This document shows, piece after piece, positions 8,028 to 18,957 of a stretch of DNA of 64,000 nucleotides (position 1 is the stretch's first letter; the number at the start of each line of letters is the position of its first letter). The DNA comes from Pseudomonas sp. AFG_SD02_1510_Pfu_092. GTDB lineage: Bacteria > Pseudomonadota > Gammaproteobacteria > Pseudomonadales > Pseudomonadaceae. A program made the translations under genes and the position numbers. Under the pieces are notes generated by a model. That model worked only from the letters and a program-made list of their open reading frames with translations. It was not told where the DNA came from and did no database searches. The stretch is from NCBI RefSeq assembly GCF_003331055.1, contig NZ_PUQD01000019.1, positions 1-64,000 on the forward strand, in the 5' to 3' direction.

Positions 8028-9422
8028 ATGCCCGCCCAAGATTTCGTCAGCCCCGACAGCATCCGCGCGCAGTTCTCTGCCGCCATGTCGCTCATGTACA
8101 AACAGGAAGTGCCCCTGTACGGCACGCTGCTGGAGCTGGTGAGCGAAGTCAACCAGCAGGTCATGGCCCGCCAGCCCGAGGTCGCCGCGGCCCTGCGCTG
8201 GACCGGCGAAATCGAGCGCCTGGACCAGGAGCGCCACGGCGCCATCCGCGTCGGCAGCGCCGCAGAACTGGCGACCATCGCCCGCCTGTTCGCGGTCATG
8301 GGCATGCAGCCGGTCGGCTATTACGACCTCAGCTCGGCCGGCGTGCCGGTGCATTCCACCGCTTTTCGCGCGGTCCATGAGCAGTCGCTGCACATCAGCC
8401 CGTTCCGCGTGTTCACCTCGCTGCTACGCCTGGAACTGATCGACAACCCGCAGCTGCGCGAGCTGGCACACAGCATCCTGGCCAAGCGCCAGATCTTCAC
8501 CGCCCGGGCGCTCGAACTGATTGCCCAACGCGAGCGCGATGGCGGCCTGAACGCCGCGGATGCCGAGGCCTTCGTCCAGGAAGCGCTGCACACCTTCCGC
8601 TGGCACCATGACGCTACCGTCACCGCCGAGCAGTACCAGCAGCTGCACGACCAGCACCGCCTGATCGCCGATGTGGTGGCCTTCAAGGGCCCGCATATCA
8701 ATCACCTGACCCCGCGCACCCTGGATATCGATGCGATCCAGCTGGGCATGCCGGCCAAGGGTATTCCGCCGAAGGCCGTGGTCGAAGGCCCGCCCACCCG
8801 CCGTCACCCGATCCTGCTGCGCCAGACCAGCTTCAAGGCGCTGCAGGAAAAAGTTGCGTTCAGCGACCAGCAGGGCAGCGAAGGCAGCCACACCGCACGC
8901 TTCGGCGAAATCGAGCAACGTGGCGCGGCGCTGACGCCGAAAGGCCGCCAGCTGTATGACAAGCTGCTCGACGCCACCCGCGCGGCCCTGGGGGGCGCAC
9001 CGGCCGAAGCCAACGCCGAGCGCTACATGGCGCTGTTGACGGCGACCTTTGCAGAATTCCCGGATGACCTGGGGCAGATGCGTGAACAGGGGCTGGCCTA
9101 CTTCCGCTACTTCGCCACTGAGAAAGGCCTGGCCGCGCGCGACCAGGCTGGCCGCCCGACCACCCTGCAAGGCTTGATCGAGGCTGGCCATGTGCACTTC
9201 GAGGCGCTGGTGTACGAAGACTTCCTGCCGGTCAGTGCGGCGGGAATATTCCAGTCCAACCTGGGTGACGATGCGCAGGCGGAGTACGGCAGCAACGCCA
9301 ACCGCGAAGCGTTCGAAGCGGCGCTGGGGCTGAAGGTGCAAGACGAACTGGCGCTATATGCGCAGAGCGAACAGCGCTCGCTGCAGACGTGTGCGCAGGC
9401 GTTGAACCTGGGCTCGCTGTAA
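8028..9422 (+). CDS. hglS: 2-oxoadipate dioxygenase/decarboxylase (D-2-hydroxyglutarate synthase), DUF1338
   Basis: A 464-residue DUF1338 (YdcJ) protein, a VOC-like Fe(II) enzyme. The metal ligands I recall for the P. putida enzyme fall at exactly the expected positions: His70 (ERHGAIR), His226 (GPHINHLTPR) and Glu294 (RFGEIEQRG). The substrate-binding Arg74 is also present. The enzyme turns 2-oxoadipate plus O2 into D-2-hydroxyglutarate and CO2, the step that links the aminoadipate branch of lysine catabolism to central metabolism. AGGA precedes the chosen ATG; an upstream in-frame start at 7968 lacks support. It continues the ama cluster. Confidence 0.92.
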   Translation: MPAQDFVSPDSIRAQFSAAMSLMYKQEVPLYGTLLELVSEVNQQVMARQPEVAAALRWTGEIERLDQERHGAIRVGSAAELATIARLFAVMGMQPVGYYDLSSAGVPVHSTAFRAVHEQSLHISPFRVFTSLLRLELIDNPQLRELAHSILAKRQIFTARALELIAQRERDGGLNAADAEAFVQEALHTFRWHHDATVTAEQYQQLHDQHRLIADVVAFKGPHINHLTPRTLDIDAIQLGMPAKGIPPKAVVEGPPTRRHPILLRQTSFKALQEKVAFSDQQGSEGSHTARFGEIEQRGAALTPKGRQLYDKLLDATRAALGGAPAEANAERYMALLTATFAEFPDDLGQMREQGLAYFRYFATEKGLAARDQAGRPTTLQGLIEAGHVHFEALVYEDFLPVSAAGIFQSNLGDDAQAEYGSNANREAFEAALGLKVQDELALYAQSEQRSLQTCAQALNLGSL

Positions 9423-9449
9423 GGCTCGGACGGTATTGGGTCTTTCATG

Positions 9450-9518
9450 GCCTCTTCGCGGGCTCGCCCGCTCCCACAATTCAGTCCTGTGGGAGCGGGC
9501 AAGCCCGCGAAAAGGCCC
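9450..9518. repeat. REP pair, inverted, short spacer
   Basis: Opposed REP units GGCCTCTTCGCGGGCTCGCCCGCTCCCACA and TGTGGGAGCGGGCAAGCCCGCGAAAAGGCC, written as their separate halves, with only about seven bases between them. The pair sits between the convergent hglS and chemoreceptor genes and may end both transcripts. Confidence 0.88.
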
Positions 9519-9542
9519 TGACCGGCACAACAATGTCAGCGC

Positions 9543-11450
9543 TTAGCGGCCAACCCGAAAACGGTCCACTTCCTGGCGCAGCTGCGCCGCCAACCCTTCC
9601 AGCTCCCGCGCGGTAAAGGCCAGTTCGTTGGCCACCTCGCGTTGCTCGCCGTTGGCCTGGGCGATGCTCTGCAGGTTGCGGCTGAGCACCGTCGCGGTGC
9701 TGCTCTGCTCCTGGGTCGCGGTACTGATCACGGCAAACTGTTCGCCGGCGGCGCGGCTCTGCTCGTCGATACGCGCCAGCGCCTGCGCCACCTTGTCGTT
9801 GCGCTCCAGGCCTTCCTGCATCAGTTGGTTGCCCTGCTCCAGAGTCGAGATGGCATGCCCGGTCTGCTGCTGGATGCTGGTGATCATGCCGGAGATTTCA
9901 TCCGTGGCCTGGCGCGTCCGCGCTGCCAGGCCACGCACTTCATCCGCCACCACGGCAAAGCCACGGCCCTGCTCACCGGCACGGGCCGCTTCGATGGCGG
10001 CGTTCAATGCCAGCAGGTTGGTCTGTTCGGCAATTGCGGTAATCACGCTGATGATGCCGCCGATTTCCTGCGAACGTGCGCCCAGGCTATCCATCACCGT
10101 GGCCGTGCCGCCGAGGGCCTCGGCGATCTGTTTCAGCGAGCGCGAAGCCTCGTCCATGGCGCTGCGGCCGATGCGCGTCTGCTGGGCGTTGTCGCGGGCC
10201 ATGCGTTCGGTACCGGACATGTTGTCGGCGATGTTCATCGAGGTAGCGCTGAACTCCTCGACTGCGCCGGCCATGCTGGTGATTTCGCCGGATTGCTGGT
10301 CCATGCCTTCGCAAGCGCCGGCCGATAGCCCGGACAGCGAGCGGGCGCGGTTACTGACCTGCTCGGAGGCGCTGCGGATGTGTTCGACCATGGTCGACAG
10401 CGCCTCGCCCATCTTGTTGAAGCTGCGCGCCAGCTGCCCGATTTCATCATGGCTGGTCACCGCCAGGCGGGCGCTCAGGTCGCCCGCCCCCAGCGCTTCG
10501 GCCTGGCGCACCAGGTCATCCAGCGGGCGCAGCTTGCGGCGCAGCAGCCACAACGTGGCAGCCACCGCCAGCAGCATCGCCAGCAGGCTGCCGATCGCCA
10601 GGCGCAGGCCGACGCTCCAGGTCACCTCGCGGATTTCGGCCATCGGCATGCTCGCGACCACTGTCCACGGGCCCTCGGCAAACGGCGCGGTGGCGCTGTA
10701 CAGCTGCTGCTCGGCATTGGCCGGCGGTACCAGCCACTGGCCTTTCTCGTCCTGCAGCGCCAGCGAACCGGTCTGGCCGATGCGAAAGCGCTTGAGGTTG
10801 GCGAACTGGGCGTTCTGCGCCTCGGTGTAGTCGAAGCCGACGAACAACACGGCGATCACCCGCCCTGCGCTGTCGCTCACCGGCACATAGCGGGTCATGT
10901 AGTTGCGCTCGAACAGCACGGCACGGCCGATGTACATCTGCCCGGCCAGCAGTTTCAGGTAGGCCGGGTGCTGGCGATCGAGCTGGGTACCGATGGCGCG
11001 GCTGCCGTCCTGCTTCTTCAGGTTGGTGCTGATGCGCACGAAGTCGTCGCCGCTGCGCACGAACAGCGTGGCGATGCCGGCCGTCATCTGCTGGAATTCG
11101 TCCACTTGCTGGAAATCGTTGTTCAGCAGGTGGTCGCCCTGGTAAAGGGCAGGCGTTGCCTGGCCGGCGACCTGCACGGTCTCGCCCGCATGCAGCGCCA
11201 GGCCCGAGGCAAAGCGCCGCTCGAACAGGCCGCTCAGGCGCTGGGTGTTGTCCTTGAGCGAACCGTGGAAGGTGTCGAGCTGGTCGGCCAGCAGGCGCGC
11301 TTCGCTGGCCAGGTGGGCCTGGCGGGTGGCGAGGTTGGCGTCGTCCAGCGAACGCAGGGCAAACAGGGTACTGCCGGAAATCACCAGCGCCAGCACGATG
11401 GCAAGGGCGACACCGAGCTGTGAGGCAATACGGGCACGCGGTTGAGACAT
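9543..11450 (-). CDS. Methyl-accepting chemotaxis protein with Cache-type sensor
   Basis: A 635-residue inner-membrane chemoreceptor. TM1 is at about 10-32 and a periplasmic sensor of roughly 240 residues follows that looks like a fused Cache_3/Cache_2 domain (conserved [22 protein letters not shown]). TM2 lies near 275-300, then a HAMP domain with [22 protein letters not shown]. The cytoplasmic hairpin carries the invariant tip [21 protein letters not shown] as [19 protein letters not shown]. No C-terminal CheR-binding pentapeptide is visible. CAGGAG upstream supports the start. The ligand is unknown. It stands alone. Confidence 0.9.
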   Translation of the reverse strand: MSQPRARIASQLGVALAIVLALVISGSTLFALRSLDDANLATRQAHLASEARLLADQLDTFHGSLKDNTQRLSGLFERRFASGLALHAGETVQVAGQATPALYQGDHLLNNDFQQVDEFQQMTAGIATLFVRSGDDFVRISTNLKKQDGSRAIGTQLDRQHPAYLKLLAGQMYIGRAVLFERNYMTRYVPVSDSAGRVIAVLFVGFDYTEAQNAQFANLKRFRIGQTGSLALQDEKGQWLVPPANAEQQLYSATAPFAEGPWTVVASMPMAEIREVTWSVGLRLAIGSLLAMLLAVAATLWLLRRKLRPLDDLVRQAEALGAGDLSARLAVTSHDEIGQLARSFNKMGEALSTMVEHIRSASEQVSNRARSLSGLSAGACEGMDQQSGEITSMAGAVEEFSATSMNIADNMSGTERMARDNAQQTRIGRSAMDEASRSLKQIAEALGGTATVMDSLGARSQEIGGIISVITAIAEQTNLLALNAAIEAARAGEQGRGFAVVADEVRGLAARTRQATDEISGMITSIQQQTGHAISTLEQGNQLMQEGLERNDKVAQALARIDEQSRAAGEQFAVISTATQEQSSTATVLSRNLQSIAQANGEQREVANELAFTARELEGLAAQLRQEVDRFRVGR

Positions 11451-11638
11451 GGGGCAAGCTCCTGGCAAGAGGCCGGGATCATCCTGATCACGCTGACCAC
11501 CCGCTTGTTATCGACGGGAAGCGCGCCCTCTTCCGGGACGCTGGTGCCAGTGAATCGGCGTCGCTGGCGAATACTTGAGCGTCGGGCAGGGATATTCGCA
11601 AACCTTTGCGCTTTCCTGTCACGGCACTTTCCTGTGAT

Positions 11639-11673
11639 GCCCTTTTCGCGGGCTTGCCCGCTCCCACAGGGGC
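11639..11673. repeat. Single REP element
   Basis: One REP unit (CCTTTTCGCGGGCTTGCCCGC then TCCCACAGG) immediately downstream of the minus-strand LysR gene. No opposed partner was seen, unlike most copies in the window. The ~185 bases from here to the chemoreceptor start hold nothing else I can name. Confidence 0.85.
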
Positions 11674-11686
11674 CGCGTCGCAGCAG

Positions 11687-12613
11687 TCAGGGACGTGACA
11701 GGACTTCTACAGCGGGTAAATCCATCGCGGCTACTTCCTGCTCGAGAAATGCGCTCAGACGCCGCAGGCGCTCGCCGCCGCGCCGGGTGCGCGGCCACAC
11801 CAGGTAGTAATCCATACCGCTGGGCACGGCCGTGGGCCAAGGCAGGCTCAGGCGCTTCTGCGCCACATCTTCGGCCACCATCAGCAAGTCGCCCATCGAT
11901 ATCCCGTAGCCACGCGCGGCGGCGATCATGCCCAGCTCCAGGGTATCGAATACCTGGCCGCCCTTGAGCGATACCTTGTCGCTCAGGCCCATGCGCTCCA
12001 GCCATTCGCGCCAGTCGCGCTTGTCTACCGTGGGGTGCAGCAGTTCGATGCTCGCCAGTCGGCAGACGTCCCAGGGTTCCTTGTCGAGCAGGTCCGGCGC
12101 ACCGACCGGGATCAGCAGCTCCGGGAACAGCCTGCGTACCTCCCAGTCCGCCGGGAACACGCCGTCGCTGAGCAACACCGCGCAATCGAACGGCTCCAGG
12201 TTGAAGTCCACATGGTCAACGTCCATCCAGGCGCTGGTCAGCTGCACTTCGTTGCCAGGCTGCAAGTGGCGAAAGCGGCTCAGGCGCGCCAGCAACCAGC
12301 GCATGGTCAGGGTCGAGGGCGCCTTCATGCGCAGGATGTCGTCTTCGCCGCGCAGCGTATCGCAGGCCCGCTCCAGCGCCGCAAAGCCTTCGCGCACACC
12401 GGGCAGCAACACCCGCGCCGCTTCGGTCAGTTGCAGGCTGCGACCACTGCGCAGGAACAGGCGGCAGGCAAAATGCTCCTCCAGCGTGCGGATGTGCCGG
12501 CTGACCGCACTCTGGGTAATCGAAAGCTCTTCGCCCGCACGGGTGAAGGAACTCAGCCGCGCGGCCGCTTCGAATGCACGCAGGGCATACAGCGGAGGAA
12601 GATGACGGGACAT
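11687..12613 (-). CDS. LysR-family transcriptional regulator, GcvA-like, divergent from MATE pump
   Basis: A 308-residue LysR regulator. The helix-turn-helix is at about 17-42 (SSFTRAGEELSITQSAVSRHIRTLEE) and the substrate-binding domain covers 90-295. I chose MSRHLPPLYALRAFEAAAR as the start, which matches the family N-terminus; the open frame extends to 12667 without a good ribosome site. It is divergent from a MATE transporter across 157 bases that contain a perfect 17-bp palindrome. Control of the pump is plausible but not shown. Confidence 0.82.
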   Translation of the reverse strand: MSRHLPPLYALRAFEAAARLSSFTRAGEELSITQSAVSRHIRTLEEHFACRLFLRSGRSLQLTEAARVLLPGVREGFAALERACDTLRGEDDILRMKAPSTLTMRWLLARLSRFRHLQPGNEVQLTSAWMDVDHVDFNLEPFDCAVLLSDGVFPADWEVRRLFPELLIPVGAPDLLDKEPWDVCRLASIELLHPTVDKRDWREWLERMGLSDKVSLKGGQVFDTLELGMIAAARGYGISMGDLLMVAEDVAQKRLSLPWPTAVPSGMDYYLVWPRTRRGGERLRRLSAFLEQEVAAMDLPAVEVLSRP

Positions 12614-12664
12614 ATGGCACCTGCAATACCGGGCTATGGGGCGAATCACTGGAAAGCATACATA

Positions 12665-12681
12665 CATGAGTAAGACTCATG
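12665..12681. promoter_or_regulatory. Perfect palindrome between LysR and MATE genes
   Basis: CATGAGT-AAG-ACTCATG, a 7-3-7 perfect inverted repeat. It lies 51 bases upstream of the LysR start and 89 bases upstream of the MATE start. This is a good candidate for a regulator-binding site. The arms are closer together than in a classical LysR box, so another regulator is possible. Confidence 0.55.
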
Positions 12682-12770
12682 CCAATGATCGCTTTTATCC
12701 TTTTGTGCAAAGTTGACCAAAGCCTCAGAATCGGCCTTCGTTGCTTAACCCCAGGAAGAAGGACCGCCCC

Positions 12771-14159
12771 ATGCATGTCGCGCCCACCACAGAACTCAAG
12801 GCTTTGCTGCGCCTGGCCGGGCCGCTTATCGCCTCGCAGTTGGCGCACATGCTGATGGTGCTGACCGACACCCTGATGATGGCCCGCATCAGCCCGCAGG
12901 CCCTGGCCGGTGGCGGCCTGGGCGCGGCGAGCTACTCGTTCGTGTCGATCTTCTGCCTGGGCGTGATCGCTGCGGTGGGTACCTTGGTGGCGATCCGCAA
13001 GGGCGCCAACGACATCGAGGGCGCCACACGCCTGGCGCAGAGCGGCCTGTGGCTGGCCTGGGGCCTGGCGCTGTTCGCCGGGCTGGTGCTGTGGAACCTC
13101 GAGCCGGTGCTGTTGCTGTTCGGCCAGAAACCCGAGAACGTTGCCTCTGCCGCCGAGTTTCTCACCCTGTTGCCACTGGCCCTGCCCGGCTACCTGACCT
13201 TCATGGCCTTGCGCGGCTTCACCAGCGCGCTGGGCCGCTCCACCCCGGTGATGGTCATCAGCCTGGTCGGCACGGTGCTCAACTACCTGTTCAACGTGGC
13301 GCTGATCGAAGGCATGTTCGGCCTGCCCAGGCTGGGCCTGATGGGTATCGGCCTGGTCACGGCGGTGGTGTCGATGGGCATGGCCATCGCCCTGGCGCTG
13401 TACATCCGCTGGCACTCGGCCTACGCCGCCTACCCACTGCGCAAGGGCCTGTCGCGCCCGTCACTGCCGGCCTTGCGCGAGCTGTGGCGGCTGGGGCTGC
13501 CGATTGGCGGTACCTACATGGTGGAAGTCGGCCTGTTCGCCTTCGCCGCGCTGTGCATGGGCGTGCTGGGCAGTACCGAGCTGGCGGCGCACCAGATTGC
13601 CCTGCAGATCGTTTCGACAGCGTTCATGGTGCCGACCGGGTTGTCGTATGCCGTAACCATGCGCGTGGGGCTTTACTACGGCGCCGGCAACCTGCTGGCT
13701 GCGCGCAGCGCCGGGCGGGTGGGCATCGGCTTCGGGGCGACGATCATGTTCGCCTTCGCCGCGCTGTTCTGGCTGCTGCCCGAGGCGCTGGTGGGGCTGT
13801 TCATCGACCGTGATGACCCGGCGTTCACGGCGATCTACCAACTGGCGGTGCAGCTGCTGATGGTGGCGGCGTGGTTCGAGCTGTTCGATGGCATGCAGAC
13901 GATCGCGATGGGCTCGATCCGTGGCCTGAAGGATGCCAAGACCACCTTCCTGATCGGGCTGGCGTGCTACTGGCTGGTGGGTGCGCCGAGTGCCTGGCTG
14001 TTCACCTTTACCCTGGGCGGGGGCGCGCTAGGGGTGTGGTGGGGGTTGGCGCTGGGGCTGGCGTGCGCGGCAGTGGCGCTGACCTTTGGCTTTGAATGGC
14101 GGATGAAGCGGCTTTTGGGCAAGGCCGGTCTGGCTGACGGGTCGGCAGTGTCTGTGTGA
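12771..14159 (+). CDS. MATE-family multidrug efflux protein, NorM-like
   Basis: A 462-residue inner-membrane transporter with about twelve predicted spans in two homologous halves, the normal MATE size. The first half has LIASQLAHMLMVLTDTLMMA, typical of NorM proteins. These pumps exchange Na+ or H+ for cationic drugs or metabolites. AAGGA lies seven bases before the ATG at 12771. The gene is divergent from a LysR regulator and ends in a REP pair. The substrate is not predictable from sequence. Confidence 0.88.
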   Translation: MHVAPTTELKALLRLAGPLIASQLAHMLMVLTDTLMMARISPQALAGGGLGAASYSFVSIFCLGVIAAVGTLVAIRKGANDIEGATRLAQSGLWLAWGLALFAGLVLWNLEPVLLLFGQKPENVASAAEFLTLLPLALPGYLTFMALRGFTSALGRSTPVMVISLVGTVLNYLFNVALIEGMFGLPRLGLMGIGLVTAVVSMGMAIALALYIRWHSAYAAYPLRKGLSRPSLPALRELWRLGLPIGGTYMVEVGLFAFAALCMGVLGSTELAAHQIALQIVSTAFMVPTGLSYAVTMRVGLYYGAGNLLAARSAGRVGIGFGATIMFAFAALFWLLPEALVGLFIDRDDPAFTAIYQLAVQLLMVAAWFELFDGMQTIAMGSIRGLKDAKTTFLIGLACYWLVGAPSAWLFTFTLGGGALGVWWGLALGLACAAVALTFGFEWRMKRLLGKAGLADGSAVSV

Positions 14160-14178
14160 TTGCCGGGGCTGCTTTGCA

Positions 14179-14260
14179 GCCCTTTCGCGACGCAAGGCCG
14201 CTCCCACATGGGCCTGCGTTCGCCGATCAATGTGGGAGCGGCCTTGTGTCGCGAAAGGAG
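14179..14260. repeat. REP pair, inverted, GGCCGC-stem subtype
   Basis: Opposed units CCTTTCGCGACGCAAGGCC and its partner GGCCTTGTGTCGCGAAAGG, each joined to the conserved GCTCCCACA end. The stem differs from the common GCGGG type. It lies between the convergent MATE and GGDEF-EAL genes. Confidence 0.87.
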
Positions 14261-14282
14261 GGCGAAGCCCTCCCCTGCGATG

Positions 14283-15947
14283 TCACAGGCTAACCAGCTT
14301 CGGCTTACTGTAATCCAGCAAGAACTCCATCAACTCCCCCACCGGCAACGGTTTGCTGACCAGGAACCCTTGCACCTGGTCACAGCCAAACCCGCGCAAC
14401 AATGCCAGCTGTTCTTCGCTCTCCACCCCTTCGGCCACCACCTCGAGGTTGAGGTTGTGCGCCAGGTTGATCATGGCGTGCACCAGCTTGCGGTTCTCTT
14501 CGCGCATTTCCATTTCGGCGACGAAGCTGCGGTCTACCTTGAGCAGGGTGATCGGCAGGCTGTTGAGGTGCACGAACGAAGAAAACCCGGTGCCGAAGTC
14601 ATCAAGGGAGAAGCGCACACCCAGGCGGCCCAGCGCGTCCATGGTCTGGCGCACCAGCTCGTTGCGCCGCATCACCGCCGTTTCGGTCAGTTCGAACTCC
14701 AGCCAGCGGGCATCCACGCCATGCTCGAGAATCAGGCGGCTCAAAGTCGCCAGCAGCTGGCTGTCCTGGAACTGGCGGAAGCTCAGGTTGACCGCCATGT
14801 GCAGCGGCGCCAGCCCGCGCTCGCCCAACACCTGCATGTCGCGCAGGGCGCGGGAGATCACCCAGTAGCCCAGCGGCACGATCAGGCCGCTCTGCTCGGC
14901 CAGTGGCACGAACTCGCTGGGCGGCAACAGCCCGCGCTCGGCATGCCGCCAGCGCACCAGCGCCTCGAGGCCGACGATGCGCCCGTCGGCCAGGTTCAGC
15001 CGCGGCTGGTAATGCAGCTCCAGCTCGTCACGCCGCAAGGCGCGGCGCAATTCGCTTTCCAGGTCGGCCAGGCTGCGGGCATTGCGGTTGATGCGCTCGT
15101 TGAAGACATGGAAGGTGCAGCCCTGGCTACCCTTGGCCTGGCGCATGGCGATATGCGCGTGCCACATCAGCGGGTCGGCGCCACTCTGGGCCCGGGCATG
15201 GGCCAGGCCCAGGCTGCAGCCCAGCAGCAGGCTTTCGCCGTCGATCCAGTACGGCTCGGCCAGTGCCTCGACGATGCGCTCGGCAATCCACTCGGCACGG
15301 TTGGCGTCGCGCCGGGTGTCGATCAGCAGGGCGAACTCGTCGCTGCCCAGCCGCGCCAGCTGGTCGCCGGCCTCCAGTTGCTGCTTCAGACGCGCCACCA
15401 CCTGCAGGATCAGGCGGTCGCCGCTCTGGTGGCCGAGGGCGTCGTTGACGTGGCGGAAGTTGTCCAGGTCCAGGTGGCCGAGGGCAAGGCCGCGGCCGTC
15501 ATTCTCGGCCAGGCTGGCGGTCAGCAAGGCCTGGAAGCCCTGGCGGTTGGCGATGCCGGTCAGTGGGTCCTGCTCGGCCAGGCGCTGCAAGGTAGCCACC
15601 AGCACGCCGCGCTCGCGCACATGGCGCAGCGAACGGCGCAGGGTGTCGGCATTGAGCTGGTCACGCACCAGCCAGTCGCTGACCGCGCTGGGCGCCACCC
15701 CGGGCTCGTGTTCGAGCAGCAGAATGGTCGGCAGCTCGCAGCGCCCCGGCGCCGGTTGCAGGGCCGAGGTTGCCAGCACGATAGCCTGGCGGTCGTGGCT
15801 GAACAGGCTGTCGACCGCCTCCCAGCTGGGTGCCGTCAGCAGCACGGCGCTGCCCGCCAGGGCAGGCATGCAGGCGTTCAGCAGCGCGGCCCATTCCGGC
15901 TCATCGGCCAACAGCAGCAAACGCAATGGTTCGACAGGCGTGGACAA
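14283..15947 (-). CDS. GGDEF-EAL protein, probable c-di-GMP phosphodiesterase
   Basis: A 554-residue cytoplasmic protein. The N-terminal ~115 residues resemble a degenerate receiver domain. A GGDEF domain follows (about 120-285) whose signature is GSDEF instead of GGDEF and which has no RxxD inhibitory site. The EAL domain (about 300-545) is intact: EALVRW, NLSFRQF, ELTET, DDFGTGFSS, LLKVDRSFV and AEGVE. Hydrolysis of c-di-GMP is therefore likely, and synthesis is doubtful. The start codon is TTG at 15947, backed by AAGGAG five bases upstream. The gene is divergent from rep. Confidence 0.87.
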   Translation of the reverse strand: MSTPVEPLRLLLLADEPEWAALLNACMPALAGSAVLLTAPSWEAVDSLFSHDRQAIVLATSALQPAPGRCELPTILLLEHEPGVAPSAVSDWLVRDQLNADTLRRSLRHVRERGVLVATLQRLAEQDPLTGIANRQGFQALLTASLAENDGRGLALGHLDLDNFRHVNDALGHQSGDRLILQVVARLKQQLEAGDQLARLGSDEFALLIDTRRDANRAEWIAERIVEALAEPYWIDGESLLLGCSLGLAHARAQSGADPLMWHAHIAMRQAKGSQGCTFHVFNERINRNARSLADLESELRRALRRDELELHYQPRLNLADGRIVGLEALVRWRHAERGLLPPSEFVPLAEQSGLIVPLGYWVISRALRDMQVLGERGLAPLHMAVNLSFRQFQDSQLLATLSRLILEHGVDARWLEFELTETAVMRRNELVRQTMDALGRLGVRFSLDDFGTGFSSFVHLNSLPITLLKVDRSFVAEMEMREENRKLVHAMINLAHNLNLEVVAEGVESEEQLALLRGFGCDQVQGFLVSKPLPVGELMEFLLDYSKPKLVSL

Positions 15948-16156
15948 GCGGGCTCCTTAGGGCTTCACGGTGCAACGGGGACTGCCAGGCATGCTACTGC
16001 ATTCGATGAAAACGCTTTTCACGTTGATGCAGGTTCTACGGGCGTAGCATCCCGACGTATTTTGTCGTGCATCCTGCGCGAAACTGCGCCGGCCGGCAAA
16101 TCCGTTTACATATTTGACTCAGACGTCAGACGGTCGCGCCACAACGGCCCCATGCC

Positions 16157-16165
16157 TGTTAGAAT
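16157..16165 (+). promoter_or_regulatory. Extended -10 promoter of rep
   Basis: TGTTAGAAT fits the extended -10 form TG-N-TATAAT with five of six -10 matches. It predicts a transcript start about 30 bases before the rep ATG. No good -35 was seen, as is usual for extended -10 promoters. The rest of the 253-base gap to the GGDEF-EAL start shows nothing clear. Confidence 0.5.
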
Positions 16166-16200
16166 GCGCGGCTATTTTCTGGCGACCCCCGGTTTCTAGC

Positions 16201-18848
<2,648 letters not shown>

Positions 18849-18863
18849 GGCCGCTACGCGATC

Positions 18864-18939
18864 CCTGTGGGAGCGGGTTTACCCGCGAATGCGATGGCAC
18901 ATTCCCTATCGCATTCGCGGGTGAACCCGCTCCCACAGG
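18864..18939. repeat. REP pair, inverted
   Basis: Two opposed REP units (stem GCGGG-TTTA/TGAA-CCCGC), whose outer arms GCGAATGCGAT and ATCGCATTCGC also pair. They are in tail-to-tail order between xpt and the acetyl-CoA hydrolase gene. Confidence 0.88.
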
Positions 18940-18957
18940 GGCCAATGTACCCTGGAG

